Notes: generated by a model from the sequence alone, not told the origin. DNA of 64,000 bases from Castor canadensis (GCF_047511655.1 NC_133401.1:11564001-11628000), one strand, 5' to 3'. Shown: positions 44,491-56,902, counted from the first letter of the stretch. Translations and numbers: made by a program.

Positions 44491-44510
44491 CTGTAGGTCC
44501 CTGGAGCTGC
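44491..44510 (-). other. FCGBP: Possible non-coding first exon of FCGBP
   Basis: A strong donor (CTACAG/GTGAGA, intron starting at 44490) lies about 45 bases below a TATA-like box and pairs well with the acceptor at 44262-44276. The exon would be only about 20 bases if transcription starts 25-30 bases after the TATA box. Its 5' edge is a guess. Confidence 0.35.
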
Positions 44511-44532
44511 AGGGTCAGCCTGTGGACGGGGC

Positions 44533-44538
44533 TATATA
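44533..44538 (-). promoter_or_regulatory. FCGBP: TATA-like box of the FCGBP promoter
   Basis: The minus strand reads ACTATATAGCCCC around 44540-44528. It lies about 280 bases upstream of the start codon and suits a tissue-restricted gene. Confidence 0.45.
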
Positions 44539-44540
44539 GT

Positions 44541-46114
44541 GGAGTTTCTTGACCCCTCAGGCCACACCCTGGACAGTTGCCAGGCAGGTGATGCCAACTT
44601 CCTGGAGGAGGCTGCTGATTTCAGGGCCAGGTGGAATGGGGAGCCGGGAAGGCCCGGGAAGGGTGGAGGATAAGTCTGGAGCCTGAGTTCTGAGAGGAGT
44701 GTGAGAACAGCTAGTGGTTGTACCCTGGGGGCCTATGGGAAAATCCAGTCCTGGAAGGGTGGTGTCTCTGAGGGAGACAGCTGGGGAACAGGGTGCAGAG
44801 AACCTGGGTTCCTGGCTAGGGGTGGGGTAGGGTGGAGGAGTGGGGTACGAGATAGGAGTTGGCATTTGGTTATGTTTGTTGGCTCACTGATCCCTGCCAG
44901 GAACAACAGCAAAGGGCCCATATCCGGGTCCTGGCTCCTTCCTAGTTCCCACAAGCTGATCCCTGGTTCTCAGTCACCACCCACATCTAGTTTCCAATCA
45001 CTGGTAAAAGACAGGTGTCTAGGGATGGGCAGGGGTCTGAAGTCCTGACCCAGGCCATAAAGTTTTGGCCCTTAAACCACCAGGGCCTACTGAGTAGCTC
45101 ATCTGCAAAGTGGGCACATGGAAACTAGCCTTTCTGGGTTTATTGCTTTCCCACAGGATGGTTGGTGACAGGTAGGCTCTTCTGTGGTCCCATGTAGGGA
45201 GCAAGGTGAGAACTGGCCAGAGGTCTGTTTCCTCATTCTGCTCAGTCATGCAGTTTCACTTCCTGAAGAATTATTTGGTTTGGGAGTTTTTGCTTTTTGT
45301 GGGATCCCCTCCCCACCGCCTCAGAAGAGAACTAATTGGCTGAATAGGTTTTGGGGGAATCAGTGCTTCCCTATTAGCCCAGAATTTGCTTGAGATGAGA
45401 AATGGAGGGCCAGGCACACATCAGGAGGCAGTTTGGGCTTTCTGGGGTGAAATGGACACCCCAAGGTTCTGACATGACCCATGCCTAGCTCTCCTCCTCC
45501 CTATCACAGGGGTCATTGTTTGACAAGGAGTCTCCCCAGGAAACAGCAGCTGCAAAGCCTGGGTGTTGTCATCTGTCAACACCAGGCAGCTGCTGCTCTT
45601 AGGACTCCTCCTTTCTTATCATAGACCTCTTGGAGGTCAGGGTGGGGGATTTTCTATCCCTGGGACTCTGACTACCCCCACCCCCACAGGGCAGGTTACC
45701 AAAGGGAAAGACAAAGGCTCAGCATTGCTGAGGGACTTTAGGGCCCTAAAGTCAACCAGGAAAGTGAAGCAAGTAAACAGGAGGTTGGATTAAAGCCAGT
45801 GATAACAAGAATCAGCAGGGGTGGAGGACCCATGTGGAGTAGACAGATGCCCGCTGAAGGTCCCTGAGGAGAATAAGGCCTGGAAGGAGGGGACACTGGG
45901 ATCCTTGAGAAGGAAACAGTTGTCAAAATCCACTTTATGGACATCCCTCTTATCTTCTGAGACAGACAAATGAGAGGCAAGAAGCAAAAAATTACGATGA
46001 GCTTTCAGGGATGGTTCTGGCCCCTTTTCTATGCACCCCTCTAAGCCTTGGGTCTCCCCAAAGAAAACCTATCCCTTTCAAAATCCTTCATTGCTCCCTG
46101 CAGCTGGAGTCCCA
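44541..46114. other. Upstream flank of FCGBP
   Basis: About 1.6 kb of mostly unique sequence. No exon or repeat is recognised. Open frames on both strands are short and overlap each other. Confidence 0.5.
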
Positions 46115-48995
46115 AGAAATAGGATAGTGGAGGAAATGTCAAAAATTAATAACTCTGAATTTGGCAACCACCTCAGACCTTTTCTGTTACTCCTTTCAGG
46201 GCCCAAGGAGTACATGTGTGCATTTGTTTGTATGTGTGGGTGTTAAGGCACACCCGAGTCCTACCCTGTATTGTGCTATTCTCAGGAATCCCACTGGTGA
46301 CTCTGGAAATAACCTCTGGGGACACTTCCTTATGGTGTCAGAGAAACGGCATCAGAACTCACTGGCAGCCTTGTTCTGAACCCAAGCAAGAGTATTTGTG
46401 TCTGAGCCTTCCAGCTTCTCCCTGTGCATGAAGGGGCAGGATGTGCACTGGTTATGCCATTCCAGAGCCCTGAGACCTTCTGGCTTCTCTGGGCTTTATA
46501 GACCAGGGCACAGCTGGGGAGAATTTCTTTTCCCAGATAAATTCTCTGGGTCTCATGATATGATTTCTACATACACAGAAACTGTTTTTCTAAATTCTCC
46601 AATGACCTGCACCTCTGTAACAGCTGACACCAATCCTTCCTCTTCGAAAGTGTCTAATGCCTTGGCTTCCATTATATCACTTTCTTTTGCATCTTGTGTA
46701 ACTTTGGTCTGTTTCCCACAAGTACCTCTTTAATGTTGGTAATTCTCAAATTCTATTTACTTTCTTTCTGTAATTACTTTTTTTCTCTGAGGAGATCTCT
46801 ACCGTGCACAACTATGCTATCTAAATAGGATGTTCTGAGATTATGAGATTCTATATTTTGTGCTGTCCCACGTGGTAGGCAACTGAGCTAATGAACTCAT
46901 GTGATTATTGAGTGCTGGGAAAGTGATTAATGGGATGGAGGGGCTGAATTTTTAATTTAGTGAAATTTGAATTATTATTAGCTTTTTGATAGTATGGGAG
47001 TTTGAACTCAAGTCCTCACACTTGCTAGGCAGGTGCTCTACCACTTGAGCCACTCCTCCAGCCCTTAAAATATCTTACTGAAATAAAATACACATATTAA
47101 TAAGTACACAAGTCATAAACATATACAACTCATTGAGTAAACACACCCTTATAATCTTTACTCAGGTCAAGTGCTCGAAGAGAACATACCAGCATCCCAG
47201 AAGTCCTCTTCATGCTCCCTCCCAATCACTGTCCACTCCCTACCTCCCACAGGTAGAGAGGCTTCTAACACCACAGGTTCTTTTGGTTGTTTCTGAATTC
47301 TGTGTAAATGGATACATATGTCTGGATTGTTTTCTCATTGGCTTCTTTCCCTCAATGGCATCCATGTCCGTGTAACTATGTTTCATTTTCAGCAGTATTT
47401 TTATATGCTACTCAGTTGTATAAAAACACTAATTTACCCATTCTACTAATGATGAACAGCTCCTTTGGGATAAAGGACTCTTGTCTTTTGGTGCATTTAT
47501 GCACAGTTTCCTTTCAGATATGGTGTAAAGTTCCTAACTCTAGATCTTCTAGGTCATTGGGTTCAGCTTAAGATACTACCAACACATTTTAAGACTAATG
47601 TACCAATTTAAACTCCCACAGTAAGTGTATAGCCCATTCTGACTGCTTCACAACTCCACCAATACATTCTAGAAGCGTAATGTTACAGGGTTGTAGTTTT
47701 AATTTGCATTTCCTTGATTGTCAACAAGGTTGAGCATATATATGTTGGCCATCTGGTTCTCTTTTGTGATTTGTGATTTCAGTAATGCTCTTAATTCAAG
47801 TTTTTTGTCCATTCTATTTGCTTGTCTGTCTTATTGATCTGTATGAATTCTTTGTGTATTCTGGATGCAAACTGTTTGTTGGTCATGTTTTAGAAATATT
47901 TTCTCCCACTCTGTGACTTGTCTTTCAACATTCTTAAGGATGAAGACTCCTTAATTTTAAGTTTAGTCGGTTTATCAATCTGTATTGTTTTAGTAACTGA
48001 CTTTTCTTGTGATTATATTGAGTCTTCTCATTCATGGAGATGGTGTTTATTCCAGTTGTTTAGATCTTAGATTTATTTCACTGGTATTTTGAAATTTTTT
48101 CTGCATATAGATTCCCTACATGTTTTGTTAGATTTCTACCTAAATATTTCATTTTTTTCTCCAATGCAATTATAAATGGCATTGTGCTTTTAGTTTCAGA
48201 TTCCACACTTCGTTGTTCCTGTTTAGAAATACATTTGATTTTTGTGTGTTGATTCTGTTTTCTGCAAACATACTGAACTCATTTGTTCTAAGAATTTTTT
48301 TGTAGGTTCCATTTTTTTTTAAATGCAACCATGTTGTCTAAAAGCAAGAACAGTTCTCACACTTTTCTGCGTGTGTGTGTGTTCAATATTTTTAAGTATT
48401 GGTTTTGCCTTATGAACTTGATAGAATGTCTACTACTGTGTTGAATAAGAGTGGTGAGTGAACATCCTAGTCTTTTTCCTGATCTGCAAAACATTCAGTC
48501 TTTCAGCATTGAGTACATTAGCTGTTTTATGAGGTTGAGGCAATTCCCTGCTACTACTAGTTCGCCCAAAGTTCCATCATAAGCTAGTGTTCGATATTGC
48601 CAAATCCATTTCTTGTGTCATATAAATTTTCTTCTCTAGCTTATTGATATGGTGGATTACATTTATTTGCTTTTTTAAGTATTGAGTTAGTCTTCCATAC
48701 TTGGGATAAATCCCTCTTGGTTATGGTATGTAATTCTTGGTATATAATTCTTTTTACATACTGCTGGATTCAATTTGCTAATATTTTCGAGAATTTTTTT
48801 GGTTTAAATTCATGAGAGATACTCTCTAATATTCTCTATCCCTGTCCTCTCCTCTTCCTTTTTTTCCTTTTTGTAATGTCTTTACCTAGTTTTGGTGTCG
48901 AAGTAGCACTGGCCTCATAGAGTGAGCCAGAAAATGTTCCCTTTTCTGCTTTCTGGAAGAAATTGCATAAAACTGTTTCTAATTTTTTAAGTGTT
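46115..48995 (+). repeat. 2.88 kb duplicated segment, copy 1 (source-like)
   Basis: Nearly identical to 50972-53850 (offset 4,855-4,857). By eye I find seven differences: single-base gaps near 46125 and 48912, and substitutions near 46348, 47107, 47336, 47677 and 48936. The first 860 bases are unrecognised and contain a 111-codon open frame with no known domain. The rest is a reversed SINE and antisense L1. L1 text continues past 48995 in its normal order, so this copy appears to be the original. Confidence 0.93.
46978..47066 (-). repeat. Reversed tRNA-derived SINE half
   Basis: 'gagtttgaactcaagtcctcacacttgctaggcaggtgctctacc', inside duplicate copy 1 (its twin is at 51834-51922). Confidence 0.85.
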
Positions 48996-49066
48996 GGGAA
49001 GACTTCTCTGAGAAGACTATCTGGACCTGGAGATATCAATCCTGAGAACTTTTTAATTAGAGGTTG

Positions 49067-49170
49067 AGGCTGGGGGTATGACTCAAGTGGTATGGTACTT
49101 GCCTGGCAAGCACAATGTGCTGGGTTCAATCCCAGAACTGAAATAAATAAACAAAAAAAACAAATAAATA
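49067..49170 (+). repeat. tRNA-derived SINE half
   Basis: 'ggctgggggtatgactcaagtggtatggtacttgcctggcaagc ... gggttcaatcccag' plus an A-rich tail, within L1. Confidence 0.8.
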
Positions 49171-49381
49171 TAAATTCATCTTCTTTAATGAATATTCAGA
49201 TTGTCTGTTTTACACTGGTTGAGTTTTTAGGGTTTGTGAGTTTTAAGGAATTGATCTATTTCATACAAATTGCCAAATTTGTGAGCATAGAGTTTCCATA
49301 GTATTCCCTTATTAGTTAGGGGTCTATAGTAATATAATATTTTTCATTTTTGATATTGGTGATTTGTGCTTTCTGTTGACT

Positions 49382-49470
49382 TTTTTCTCTTTGATTGTAC
49401 TGAGGTTTGAACTCAGAGCCTCAATGCTTGTGAGGCAGGCATTCTACCACTTGAGCCATTCTGCCAGTCT
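49382..49470 (-). repeat. Reversed tRNA-derived SINE half
   Basis: 'tgaggtttgaactcagagcctcaatgcttgtgaggcaggcattctacc', within L1. Confidence 0.8.
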
Positions 49471-49919
49471 GTAATTTGTGCTGTCTTTTCATGTTTGTCA
49501 GTCTCTCTTGATGCTTATTTTGTTGATATTTCAAACAACCAATTTTTGTTTCATTAATTTCTTTCTTACTCAATTTTTAAAAATTAATTTTTGCTCTTCT
49601 AATTTCTTTGTGCTTGTTTTAGTGTTCTTTTACTACTTTCTTCAGTAGAATCTTAAGTTACTGGTTTGAGATTTCTCTTCCAATGTAGACATTTAGGGCT
49701 ACAAATTTCTCCTCCAGTATTGCCATCTACATATTTTAATGTCTTATTTTCACTTACTCCTATGCACTTTTCCTTGAGATTTCCTCATTGGTTCGTGGAT
49801 TATTTAAGAAGTTAATATCCATTTGATTTGATGATTCATGGCTTATTTATTATGGTCCAAGAATATACCCTAAGCAATTTCAAATCTTTGAATTCTGTTG
49901 TCTTACTGTGTCTGTCAAG

Positions 49920-50760
49920 TGGCACTTGTCTTTCTATGCCTGGATTAGTTCCCTTAACATAATGACCTCCAGTTACCTCCATATTGTCACCAATGATAAG
50001 GATTCAGTCTTTTTATGACTGAATAGTATTCCATTGTCTTTATCCACTCATCAGTTGTTGAGCAACTTGTTTTCATGAACATGGGATATCTTTCCTTTCC
50101 TGTGTGTGTCTTCTTTAATTTCTTCCATTTATGCCTAATAGTTTTCTTTGTAGAGATTTTTCACCTCTTTGGTTAAATTTACTCCTGGTATTTTCTTTTT
50201 TCTTTCTTTCTTTTTTTCTTTGGCAGGGTTGGGGATCAAACACAAGGCCAGTCAGGTGCTCTATCTCCAAGCTACCGCTCCAGCCCCAAAGGTATTTTTT
50301 TGTAGCTATTGCAAATAGGATTGCTTTCTTCAGTTTTATTTTTGGATAATTCGTTAGTGGCACATAGCTATGCTACTTGTTCACTTTTTTTGGCAGCACT
50401 GGGTTTGAACTCAGGGCTTCATGCTTGCTAGGCAGGTTCTCTACTACTTGAGCCACTCCACCAGCTACAAGTGCTTTTTATATCCTGCAACTTTGCTAAG
50501 TTCATTTATTTGTTCTAACATTTTTTGGTGGAGTCTTTAGCATTTTCTACACATAAGATCTTATCATCTGTAAAGAGTGACAATTTGACTTCTTCTTTTC
50601 CAGTTTGGATGCCTTTCTTTCTTTCCCTTGCCTGATGGCTTGGGTTAGAATGTCCAGTACTTTGTTCAATAAAAGTGTGAAAGTAAGTGTTCTTGTCTTT
50701 TTTCAGGTCTTAGAAAGCTCTCAGCTCCCTCACATTCAGTACAATGTTAGTTATTGACTT
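49920..50760 (-). mobile_element. Second antisense L1 fragment with two SINE insertions
   Basis: 'gactgaatagtattccattgtctttatccactcatcag' restarts the antisense L1 3' end. Later 'atcctgcaactttgctaagttcatttatttgttc' and 'gtttggatgcctttctttctttcccttgcctgatggc' are ORF2 text. Reversed SINE halves sit at 50205-50290 and 50384-50470. Confidence 0.75.
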
Positions 50761-50784
50761 ACTAATAATGGTCATTAGAAGCCA

Positions 50785-50915
50785 AGTGTGATGGAACACT
50801 CCTGTAACTCCAGTACTCAGGAGGCTGAGGCAAGAGGATTGAGAGTTCCAGACTAACCTGAACTAAATAGTGAGACCCTGTTTAAAAAACAAAACAAAAC
50901 CAAAATCAAAAATAA
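50785..50915 (+). repeat. B1-like SINE monomer
   Basis: 'ccaagtgtgatggaacactcctgtaactccagtactcaggaggctgaggcaagagg ... gagaccctgttt' is an Alu/B1-like unit without a tRNA half, followed by A-rich sequence. Confidence 0.75.
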
Positions 50916-50971
50916 GATAAAATCAATGGTCTTTATTATGTTGAGGTAAACATAATTTGCTTAGCGTTTCC

Positions 50972-53850
50972 AGAAATAGGATGTGGAGGAAATGTCAAAA
51001 ATTAATAACTCTGAATTTGGCAACCACCTCAGACCTTTTCTGTTACTCCTTTCAGGGCCCAAGGAGTACATGTGTGCATTTGTTTGTATGTGTGGGTGTT
51101 AAGGCACACCCGAGTCCTACCCTGTATTGTGCTATTCTCAGGAATCCCACTGGTGACTCTGGAAATAACCTCTGGGGACACTTCCTTATGGTGTCAGAGA
51201 AACAGCATCAGAACTCACTGGCAGCCTTGTTCTGAACCCAAGCAAGAGTATTTGTGTCTGAGCCTTCCAGCTTCTCCCTGTGCATGAAGGGGCAGGATGT
51301 GCACTGGTTATGCCATTCCAGAGCCCTGAGACCTTCTGGCTTCTCTGGGCTTTATAGACCAGGGCACAGCTGGGGAGAATTTCTTTTCCCAGATAAATTC
51401 TCTGGGTCTCATGATATGATTTCTACATACACAGAAACTGTTTTTCTAAATTCTCCAATGACCTGCACCTCTGTAACAGCTGACACCAATCCTTCCTCTT
51501 CGAAAGTGTCTAATGCCTTGGCTTCCATTATATCACTTTCTTTTGCATCTTGTGTAACTTTGGTCTGTTTCCCACAAGTACCTCTTTAATGTTGGTAATT
51601 CTCAAATTCTATTTACTTTCTTTCTGTAATTACTTTTTTTCTCTGAGGAGATCTCTACCGTGCACAACTATGCTATCTAAATAGGATGTTCTGAGATTAT
51701 GAGATTCTATATTTTGTGCTGTCCCACGTGGTAGGCAACTGAGCTAATGAACTCATGTGATTATTGAGTGCTGGGAAAGTGATTAATGGGATGGAGGGGC
51801 TGAATTTTTAATTTAGTGAAATTTGAATTATTATTAGCTTTTTGATAGTATGGGAGTTTGAACTCAAGTCCTCACACTTGCTAGGCAGGTGCTCTACCAC
51901 TTGAGCCACTCCTCCAGCCCTTAAAATATCTTACTGAAATAAAATACACATATTAATAAGTATACAAGTCATAAACATATACAACTCATTGAGTAAACAC
52001 ACCCTTATAATCTTTACTCAGGTCAAGTGCTCGAAGAGAACATACCAGCATCCCAGAAGTCCTCTTCATGCTCCCTCCCAATCACTGTCCACTCCCTACC
52101 TCCCACAGGTAGAGAGGCTTCTAACACCACAGGTTCTTTTGGTTGTTTCTGAATTCTGTGTAAATGGATACATATGTCTGGATTGTTTTCCCATTGGCTT
52201 CTTTCCCTCAATGGCATCCATGTCCGTGTAACTATGTTTCATTTTCAGCAGTATTTTTATATGCTACTCAGTTGTATAAAAACACTAATTTACCCATTCT
52301 ACTAATGATGAACAGCTCCTTTGGGATAAAGGACTCTTGTCTTTTGGTGCATTTATGCACAGTTTCCTTTCAGATATGGTGTAAAGTTCCTAACTCTAGA
52401 TCTTCTAGGTCATTGGGTTCAGCTTAAGATACTACCAACACATTTTAAGACTAATGTACCAATTTAAACTCCCACAGTAAGTGTATAGCCCATTCTGACT
52501 GCTTCACAACTCCACCAATACATTCTAGAAGCATAATGTTACAGGGTTGTAGTTTTAATTTGCATTTCCTTGATTGTCAACAAGGTTGAGCATATATATG
52601 TTGGCCATCTGGTTCTCTTTTGTGATTTGTGATTTCAGTAATGCTCTTAATTCAAGTTTTTTGTCCATTCTATTTGCTTGTCTGTCTTATTGATCTGTAT
52701 GAATTCTTTGTGTATTCTGGATGCAAACTGTTTGTTGGTCATGTTTTAGAAATATTTTCTCCCACTCTGTGACTTGTCTTTCAACATTCTTAAGGATGAA
52801 GACTCCTTAATTTTAAGTTTAGTCGGTTTATCAATCTGTATTGTTTTAGTAACTGACTTTTCTTGTGATTATATTGAGTCTTCTCATTCATGGAGATGGT
52901 GTTTATTCCAGTTGTTTAGATCTTAGATTTATTTCACTGGTATTTTGAAATTTTTTCTGCATATAGATTCCCTACATGTTTTGTTAGATTTCTACCTAAA
53001 TATTTCATTTTTTTCTCCAATGCAATTATAAATGGCATTGTGCTTTTAGTTTCAGATTCCACACTTCGTTGTTCCTGTTTAGAAATACATTTGATTTTTG
53101 TGTGTTGATTCTGTTTTCTGCAAACATACTGAACTCATTTGTTCTAAGAATTTTTTTGTAGGTTCCATTTTTTTTTAAATGCAACCATGTTGTCTAAAAG
53201 CAAGAACAGTTCTCACACTTTTCTGCGTGTGTGTGTGTTCAATATTTTTAAGTATTGGTTTTGCCTTATGAACTTGATAGAATGTCTACTACTGTGTTGA
53301 ATAAGAGTGGTGAGTGAACATCCTAGTCTTTTTCCTGATCTGCAAAACATTCAGTCTTTCAGCATTGAGTACATTAGCTGTTTTATGAGGTTGAGGCAAT
53401 TCCCTGCTACTACTAGTTCGCCCAAAGTTCCATCATAAGCTAGTGTTCGATATTGCCAAATCCATTTCTTGTGTCATATAAATTTTCTTCTCTAGCTTAT
53501 TGATATGGTGGATTACATTTATTTGCTTTTTTAAGTATTGAGTTAGTCTTCCATACTTGGGATAAATCCCTCTTGGTTATGGTATGTAATTCTTGGTATA
53601 TAATTCTTTTTACATACTGCTGGATTCAATTTGCTAATATTTTCGAGAATTTTTTTGGTTTAAATTCATGAGAGATACTCTCTAATATTCTCTATCCCTG
53701 TCCTCTCCTCTTCCTTTTTTTCCTTTTTGTAATGTCTTTACCTAGTTTTGGTGTCGAAGTAGCACTGCCTCATAGAGTGAGCCAGAAAATATTCCCTTTT
53801 CTGCTTTCTGGAAGAAATTGCATAAAACTGTTTCTAATTTTTTAAGTGTT
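50972..53850 (+). repeat. 2.88 kb duplicated segment, copy 2 (inserted)
   Basis: Second copy of 46115-48995. Its left flank (tttattatgttgaggtaaac) and right flank (ttataatgaaaggatgttaaattttattaaatgc) are neighbouring parts of one antisense L1, so this copy seems to have been dropped into that L1. No target-site duplication or poly-A tail is obvious. Confidence 0.93.
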
Positions 53851-54089
53851 TTATAATGAAAGGATGTTAAATTTTATTAAATGCTTTTTGTGCATCTATA
53901 GAGAAAATCATTGGTTTTTGTCCCTCATTCCGTTTATGTAGTGTATCATGTTTACTGATTTGTATATATTAAACCATCTTTGCATCCCTAGGATGAATCA
54001 CAGTTAATGAATAATCAGTCTAACTAATACTGCATTTGGTTTTATTTTGTTGAATATTTTTGCATTTATGTTCATCAAGTATATTGCCC

Positions 54090-54180
54090 TTGGGCTGGCA
54101 GAGTGGCTCAAGCAGAAAGAGCACCTGCCTACCAAACATGAGGCCCTCAGTTCAAACCCCAGTGCCACCACAAAAAAAAG
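54090..54180 (+). repeat. tRNA-derived SINE half
   Basis: 'gggctggcagagtggctcaagcagaaagagcacctgcc ... gttcaaaccccagtgccacc' plus A tail; good A and B boxes. Confidence 0.85.
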
Positions 54181-54184
54181 GAAG

Positions 54185-54445
54185 GATATTTTTTCCTTTC
54201 TTCCCTGCTTCCCCCTTCCTCCCCTCATTCCCTCCCTCCTTCCTCCCTCCTCCCTCCCTCCTCCTTCCTCCTTCGCTCACTCCCTTCCACTCTCCCTTCC
54301 TCCCTTTCTCTGTCCTTCCCTCTTCCCTTCCACCTTCCCTCCCTCCCTTTCTCCCTCCTTCCCTCCTCCCTTCCTCCCTTCCTTCCTTCCCTCCCTCCTT
54401 CCTCTCTTCCCTCCTCCCTCCCTTCCTTTTCCTTTTCTTTTTTTC
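54185..54445. repeat. Long homopyrimidine tract (CCTT/CCCT)n
   Basis: About 260 bases almost only C and T on the plus strand, directly after the SINE A-tail. The Ser/Pro/Leu- and Gly/Arg/Lys-rich open frames here are artefacts. Confidence 0.9.
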
Positions 54446-54577
54446 ATGTCCTTTTTGTTGTTATAGTATCCTCTTCTCATTTTAGTATCACTATAGTGAA
54501 GGTCTTGTAGAATGATCTAATAATTGTAGATCAAATCATTAATCTTCAATTTTTTTGCACCAATTAAAGAAGAATTG

Positions 54578-54786
54578 GGTCAGGTGCTGGTGGTTCATGC
54601 CTGTAAATCCTAGCTACTTGGAAGGCTGATCAGGAATATTATGATTCCAGGCCAGTCTGTGCAAATAGTTCATGAGATGCCCATCTCCAAAATGAACACA
54701 GTGAAATGGTGTGGTCCAAGTGGGAGAGTGCCTGTTTTGCAAGTTCAAAGACATGAGTTCAAATCTCAGTCTCCCCTAAAAAGAAT
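54578..54786 (+). repeat. Composite SINE
   Basis: 'gtcaggtgctggtggttcatgcctgtaaatcc' to 'gttcaaatctcagtctcccc'. Confidence 0.8.
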
Positions 54787-54910
54787 AGGTATTAGTTCTT
54801 CTTTAATGTTCGACAGAACTCAGCATTGAAGCCATCTGCTTCTAGGAGACTTTTTAGAAGTGATTCAATTTCATTATTTGTTATTGGTCCATTAATGTGT
54901 TCTATGACAA

Positions 54911-56902
54911 AAATCATGGCAAGGTGTATGTGTCTAGAAATTTTTTGTATGTTCTAGTTAGATATATTTATATGTGTATGCATATACAGAGAACAATGAA
55001 TGACATGTTTATGGGTTGGGGGATCTGGGAAATAGTATGGACTGTTTATAGAAGTTTTCTGTGACTCCAAAATTTCAAAATGAAAAGATTGTTGAAAAGG
55101 ATTTGTGTTTCATTGCCTGTCATCTTTTTTCTTTTAAGTATTATATATTTTGTGACCATCTCATTGAATATCATTAAATATTCTATAGCACTTTAAAAAC
55201 TGGATTGTATCCCCTAACAGATGGATGTTTCAAAGTTTACTTAACCAATTAGCTGTCATTAGACATTCACAATTGATTTTCTCTGAGTTTAATCCTATCC
55301 ATCCTTTGCTCATATTCTTGCTGCCTTCTGAATGGTTCATAGCCCTCCCTCCACTTCTATCCTAGAATTGGAAAAACTCTTTATTCCTGCACCTTTGCTA
55401 CCGATACTGGGGACAGGGTCAACCCCAAGGCCTTACACATGCTAGGCAAGAACTTTACACCTCCAGCCCTCAGAATTGGACTTCTCTTGGAACATCAGCT
55501 CTAGCAAACATGAGTCCACCTTCTGGCATGACTTCATAGATGAAGCTGACTTTCAGATGCCTCCTGCACATGAGGACTATGTTCTCTGCCAGCCCAGAAG
55601 TCTCTAGTTAATTGTCTGCTGATTCTTGGATGTATAGCCTCTCCCAGAGCCCCAGTGTTCCAGCCATGGTAACACCTTCTTTTAGAAGACAGTATAGCTG
55701 AGAGGAAGAAAGCCCTGGGCTCGAACTAGAAGAGATGAAGTTTGGTCAAGTGGTTTGCTCTCAGCTGTAGTCTTCCCATCTATTAAATGACCTCTGTGGG
55801 TTGTTCTTAACTACAAGATAAGAGGAAAGGTCATTAAAATGGTGAAGGTAAACACGGGTCTAACTTCAAAAAACTCTCTAAATGATTTTATGTCCTCATT
55901 CTTGATAATGACTGGCTTACATGTGCAAAATTGTCTGCAAATCCAAATAATAACTACTAAGTGATGCTATGAGCTTAGATTCCAATTTGAATACAGCTCT
56001 ACATTTATTTCCTGTGTGATCTTGGGCAAGTGAATTCACTTTTCTGAACCTGGTTTCTCAGGTAGGATCTGAGGACATAGGAAATAGGTCAACAATTCTC
56101 ACTTCAAATTCCACTTTAATTTTAAAATTAAATCAGATGCTACATATAAAGCACTTAAGAATCATTGTACAAGGTAAAAGGTAAAGACTCTATACAATTA
56201 TTGGTTATTTTTACTATCCAACTCATAGGGTTGTTGTGAAGAATTAAATATGATGAGTTAAAGTACTGATCAAAGGATCAGAAACATAGTCAATGTTTAT
56301 GGTTGTGATTATTATCTGTAAAAATTTCATAAGGGTACATTGATTTGTTGTTGCCATAGGGGACAGAGAGAACTTGGTGATGATTTGACGGGCTTGAGGG
56401 AATAAAGACAAAGCTCTCAGATGGGTTTAGGTCTGAAACTTGGAAACCAGAGTGATTAGAAGGCAAGGAGGAAGATGATGGATTCCATTTTAAGTGATAA
56501 ATTCTAAGTCTCAAGTAGAAATCTGGAATGTCTTTTGGGTGTAAGGTGGATACCTGGAAGCAAGAATTAAGAATTCAGAAGAAAAAAAAAAGGAAGGTTT
56601 TATTCTTGTTATTGTTTTCCTTTTATTTTTGTTATTGTTTTCCTTTGGGGGGTGGTGACAAGAATGCTTATACCTTAAACAAGAAAGTGACTAGATTTGA
56701 CTAATCTCTGGGTTTCCTCAGCATAGAGCTGGCAATGAGCAGGGGTCACTAAATTCTCTTTACAAATTAATGGAAATGGTTTCCCCATTTGAGCCTCAGT
56801 TTCCACACTTGTAAAATGAGGAAAAGGAAACATCTCTGAGGATTGTGTATGGAGATTCAGAGATCATGGTTTGGAATTTGCCAGGCCAAAAGTAAATGCA
56901 CA
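54911..56902. other. Intergenic sequence, AT-rich
   Basis: About 2 kb with no gene. It includes a reversed SINE fragment at 55400-55472 (tactggggacagggtcaaccccaaggcc) and MIR-like text at 56010-56290 (tcttgggcaagtgaattcacttttctgaacctgg). The rest is not recognised. Confidence 0.5.

Larger units (their letters stand above)
47075..49910 (-). mobile_element. L1 retrotransposon, antisense
   Basis: Reading the plus strand shows L1 backwards: the ORF2 end region (gatgaacagctcctttgggataa, tttgcatttccttgattgtcaacaagg), then the reverse-transcriptase region (gtcttattgatctgtatgaattctttgtg, ggcctcatagagtgagcc). It is interrupted by SINEs at 49067 and 49382 and is full of stops. Another antisense L1 piece follows at about 49920-50760. 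Confidence 0.8.
53851..54910 (-). mobile_element. Antisense L1 remainder with SINE insertions
   Basis: 'aatgctttttgtgcatctatagagaaaatcattgg' and 'accatctttgcatccctaggatgaatcac' are antisense L1 ORF2. SINEs (54090-54180 and 54578-54786) and a polypyrimidine tract interrupt it. L1 text resumes at 54790 (ttagttcttctttaatgttcg). Confidence 0.75.

Noticed and set aside
46115..53850. The two 2.88 kb copies as LTRs of one element
   Set aside because: They are too long, mostly antisense L1, and lack TG...CA ends and a primer-binding site between them.
54047..54485. 139-141 codon open frames rich in Pro, Ser and Leu
   Set aside because: They arise from the homopyrimidine tract; no conserved protein is visible.
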